Shown here: positions 62,743-64,000 of the stretch, in pieces | How positions within the stretch are numbered: position 1 is the stretch's first letter | Layout: each line of letters opens with the position of its first letter | Program-made: the position numbers and the translations under genes | The notes under the pieces: generated by a model | What the model saw: only the letters and a program-made list of their open reading frames with translations | What the model was told of the DNA's origin: nothing | The model's database searches: none | DNA from: Solitalea longa | GTDB lineage: Bacteria; Bacteroidota; Bacteroidia; Sphingobacteriales; Sphingobacteriaceae | Direction of reading: 5' to 3' | DNA length: 64,000 nucleotides | Assembly: GCF_002920915.1 (NCBI RefSeq) | Contig: NZ_PQVF01000001.1 | Coordinates: forward strand, 1 to 64,000

Positions 62743-64000
62743 ATGACTTCTATTCCTAGCCTCCTAAAATTGTCTCCTCGCTATATATATTTGATTATGG
62801 GTCCGCTGGCATTCCTCCTAATTGGATATGCCAATATAATTCCGGTAGATCATACTATTCAGAAAGTACTTGGTATTGCGTTCTGGATAATATTATGGTG
62901 GGTTACCGAGGCGATACCCATGCCGGTAACTTCATTATTTCCGTTGGTTCTTTTCCCTTTATTTGGGGTGCTCGATCTGAATACGGCATCAGCCAATTAT
63001 GCAAATCAGACCGTATTTCTGTTTATGGCCGGGTTTATATTCGCCTTAGCAATTGAAAAACATAAGCTTCATATCCGAATTGCTTTGCATATAGTAAAGT
63101 TTATAGGAACCGATTGTGATAAGCTTATTCTTGGATTTATGATCGCCACATTTTTTGTAAGCATGTGGATCAGTAATTCTGCGGCCGCCTTGCTGATGTT
63201 TCCCGTTGCAACCTCCGTATTGTTTTTGCTTGAAGAGGAATTTGTTCAGTTGAAGCTGGAGCATGAATTTAAAAACTTCGCGATCAGTCTTTTATTGGGA
63301 CTTGCATTCAGTGCTACAGTTGGAGGCATTTCCACCATCATCGGCACACCTGTTAATATTGTTTTTACGGGCTATTTGAAACAATCTTACAACATCGATA
63401 TGACGTTTATGGAGTGGTTCGTGATAGGATTCCCGCTGGCGGTATTATTATTGATCTCAGCCTATTTTGTAATCGTAAAACTATTATTCAGGGTGAAGAT
63501 CAAATCCCTGCCCGGTGCAAACCGAATAATTGAGGAGAAGATAGGAGATCTTGGCCCAACCTCTTATCAGGAATATGCCGTAGTAACGGCATTTGTGCTT
63601 ACCGCCTTGGGCTGGATAATCAGAACACCTGTCGCTACATTCTTTAAAATAGATTTCCTGAACGATACCAGTATCGGAATGATCGGGGCCCTCCTCTTGT
63701 TTATCATTCCTGATAAATCTGCCAAAAAAGGATTTCTGTTCGACTGGGAAAGTATGGATAAATTTCCCTGGGGTATATTAATGATGATCGGGGGCGGCCT
63801 CGCGCTGGCAAAAGCATTTGAGGTTTCAGGGGTGATAAAACTGATCGGTGAAACAATTTCTTCTTCAGGTGTTGGTAATTACCTGGTGTTGATCATAGTA
63901 CTTGTTGGCATTATGGTTATTCTGAAGCTTTTTGTTACCACCAATACTGCCTTGGCCACCATTGCTATTCCAATGGTTTTTGGAATCGCAAACGCAATTC
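62743..64000 (+). CDS. DASS/SLC13 family anion transporter (partial, runs off the right edge)
   Basis: Open from ATG 62743 to the end of the window (about 419 codons, no stop). It starts MTSIPSLLKLSPRYIYLIMG. Family signatures: WWVTEAIPMPVTSLFPL, MWISNSAAALLMFP and GGISTIIGTPVNIVFTGYL, the SNT-like substrate motif region. DASS proteins are Na+-coupled carriers for sulfate, thiosulfate or dicarboxylates, with about 11 TM helices. Following a periplasmic protein in this sulfur-related operon, sulfate or a sulfinate/sulfonate is a reasonable cargo, though dicarboxylates cannot be excluded. Confidence 0.9.
   Translation, partial: MTSIPSLLKLSPRYIYLIMGPLAFLLIGYANIIPVDHTIQKVLGIAFWIILWWVTEAIPMPVTSLFPLVLFPLFGVLDLNTASANYANQTVFLFMAGFIFALAIEKHKLHIRIALHIVKFIGTDCDKLILGFMIATFFVSMWISNSAAALLMFPVATSVLFLLEEEFVQLKLEHEFKNFAISLLLGLAFSATVGGISTIIGTPVNIVFTGYLKQSYNIDMTFMEWFVIGFPLAVLLLISAYFVIVKLLFRVKIKSLPGANRIIEEKIGDLGPTSYQEYAVVTAFVLTALGWIIRTPVATFFKIDFLNDTSIGMIGALLLFIIPDKSAKKGFLFDWESMDKFPWGILMMIGGGLALAKAFEVSGVIKLIGETISSSGVGNYLVLIIVLVGIMVILKLFVTTNTALATIAIPMVFGIANAI

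Noticed and set aside
1-64000. CRISPR arrays, rRNA and tRNA genes
   Set aside because: No spaced repeat array, rRNA core sequence or cloverleaf was recognised. A short tRNA could be missed by eye; a tRNAscan run would settle it.

Overview
The window reads as a chromosomal segment of a Bacteroidota bacterium, most likely of the Sphingobacteriaceae type. Four things support this. There is a SusC/SusD outer-membrane pair. Many secreted peptidases and lipoproteins carry Bacteroidota-style signals. Start codons lack obvious Shine-Dalgarno sequences. Several genes are preceded by the Bacteroidota -7 box TAnnTTTG. No rRNA, tRNA or CRISPR array was recognised. The genus cannot be fixed from this sequence alone.

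Positions 1-7.0 kb: a cut-off reading frame at the left edge, a voltage-gated-type K+ channel with a C-terminal zinc ribbon, and a decayed REP-associated (Y1/HUH) transposase unit. That unit is bracketed by inverted repeats and by a duplication of the 3' end of the neighbouring gene. A leftward operon follows: ECF sigma factor, TonB-domain transducer, M1 peptidase, membrane protein. Positions 7-27.7 kb are mostly housekeeping and envelope genes: ffh, a second M1 peptidase, a hemerythrin-like protein with altered ligands, tail-specific protease, S9 and DUF885 peptidases, a DinB-type transferase, a membrane-anchored papain-like protease, Dps, PPK2, and a phosphoesterase/VOC/LOG operon. Many of these genes end in clear hairpin terminators.

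Positions 28-48.5 kb: a GH20 hexosaminidase and a FrnE-like DsbA precede a compact operon at 31.6-36.2 kb. This operon runs GbsR regulator, DCC-type thiol protein, TIGR01777 epimerase, SRPBCC protein, two small membrane proteins and a wax-synthase-like membrane acyltransferase. Two matching palindromes (TTTCAA-N6-TTGAAA) sit upstream of gbsR and of the second gene. The first covers the putative -33 promoter element, which suggests self-regulated control of a lipid-modifying pathway. Then come an esterase, a CBM9 protein, a phosphopantetheinyl transferase, dcd, an MG2/TonB-plug protein, a prolyl oligopeptidase, an LpxH-like enzyme, prfA and a GH2 enzyme.

Positions 48.9-64.0 kb hold the most unusual part, a single-direction array of at least eleven genes. 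The order is SusC, SusD, two tandem DoxX-like membrane proteins, two tandem TlpA-like thioredoxins, an MFS transporter, a Gln-type thiol dioxygenase, a four-domain rhodanese with a single catalytic Cys, a periplasmic CGC-motif protein, and the start of a DASS/SLC13 anion transporter. SusCD is normally linked to glycans or peptides. Here every recognisable partner enzyme points to sulfur chemistry. My inference is an uptake and oxidation locus for an organosulfur or sulfane-sulfur compound; the substrate is not known.
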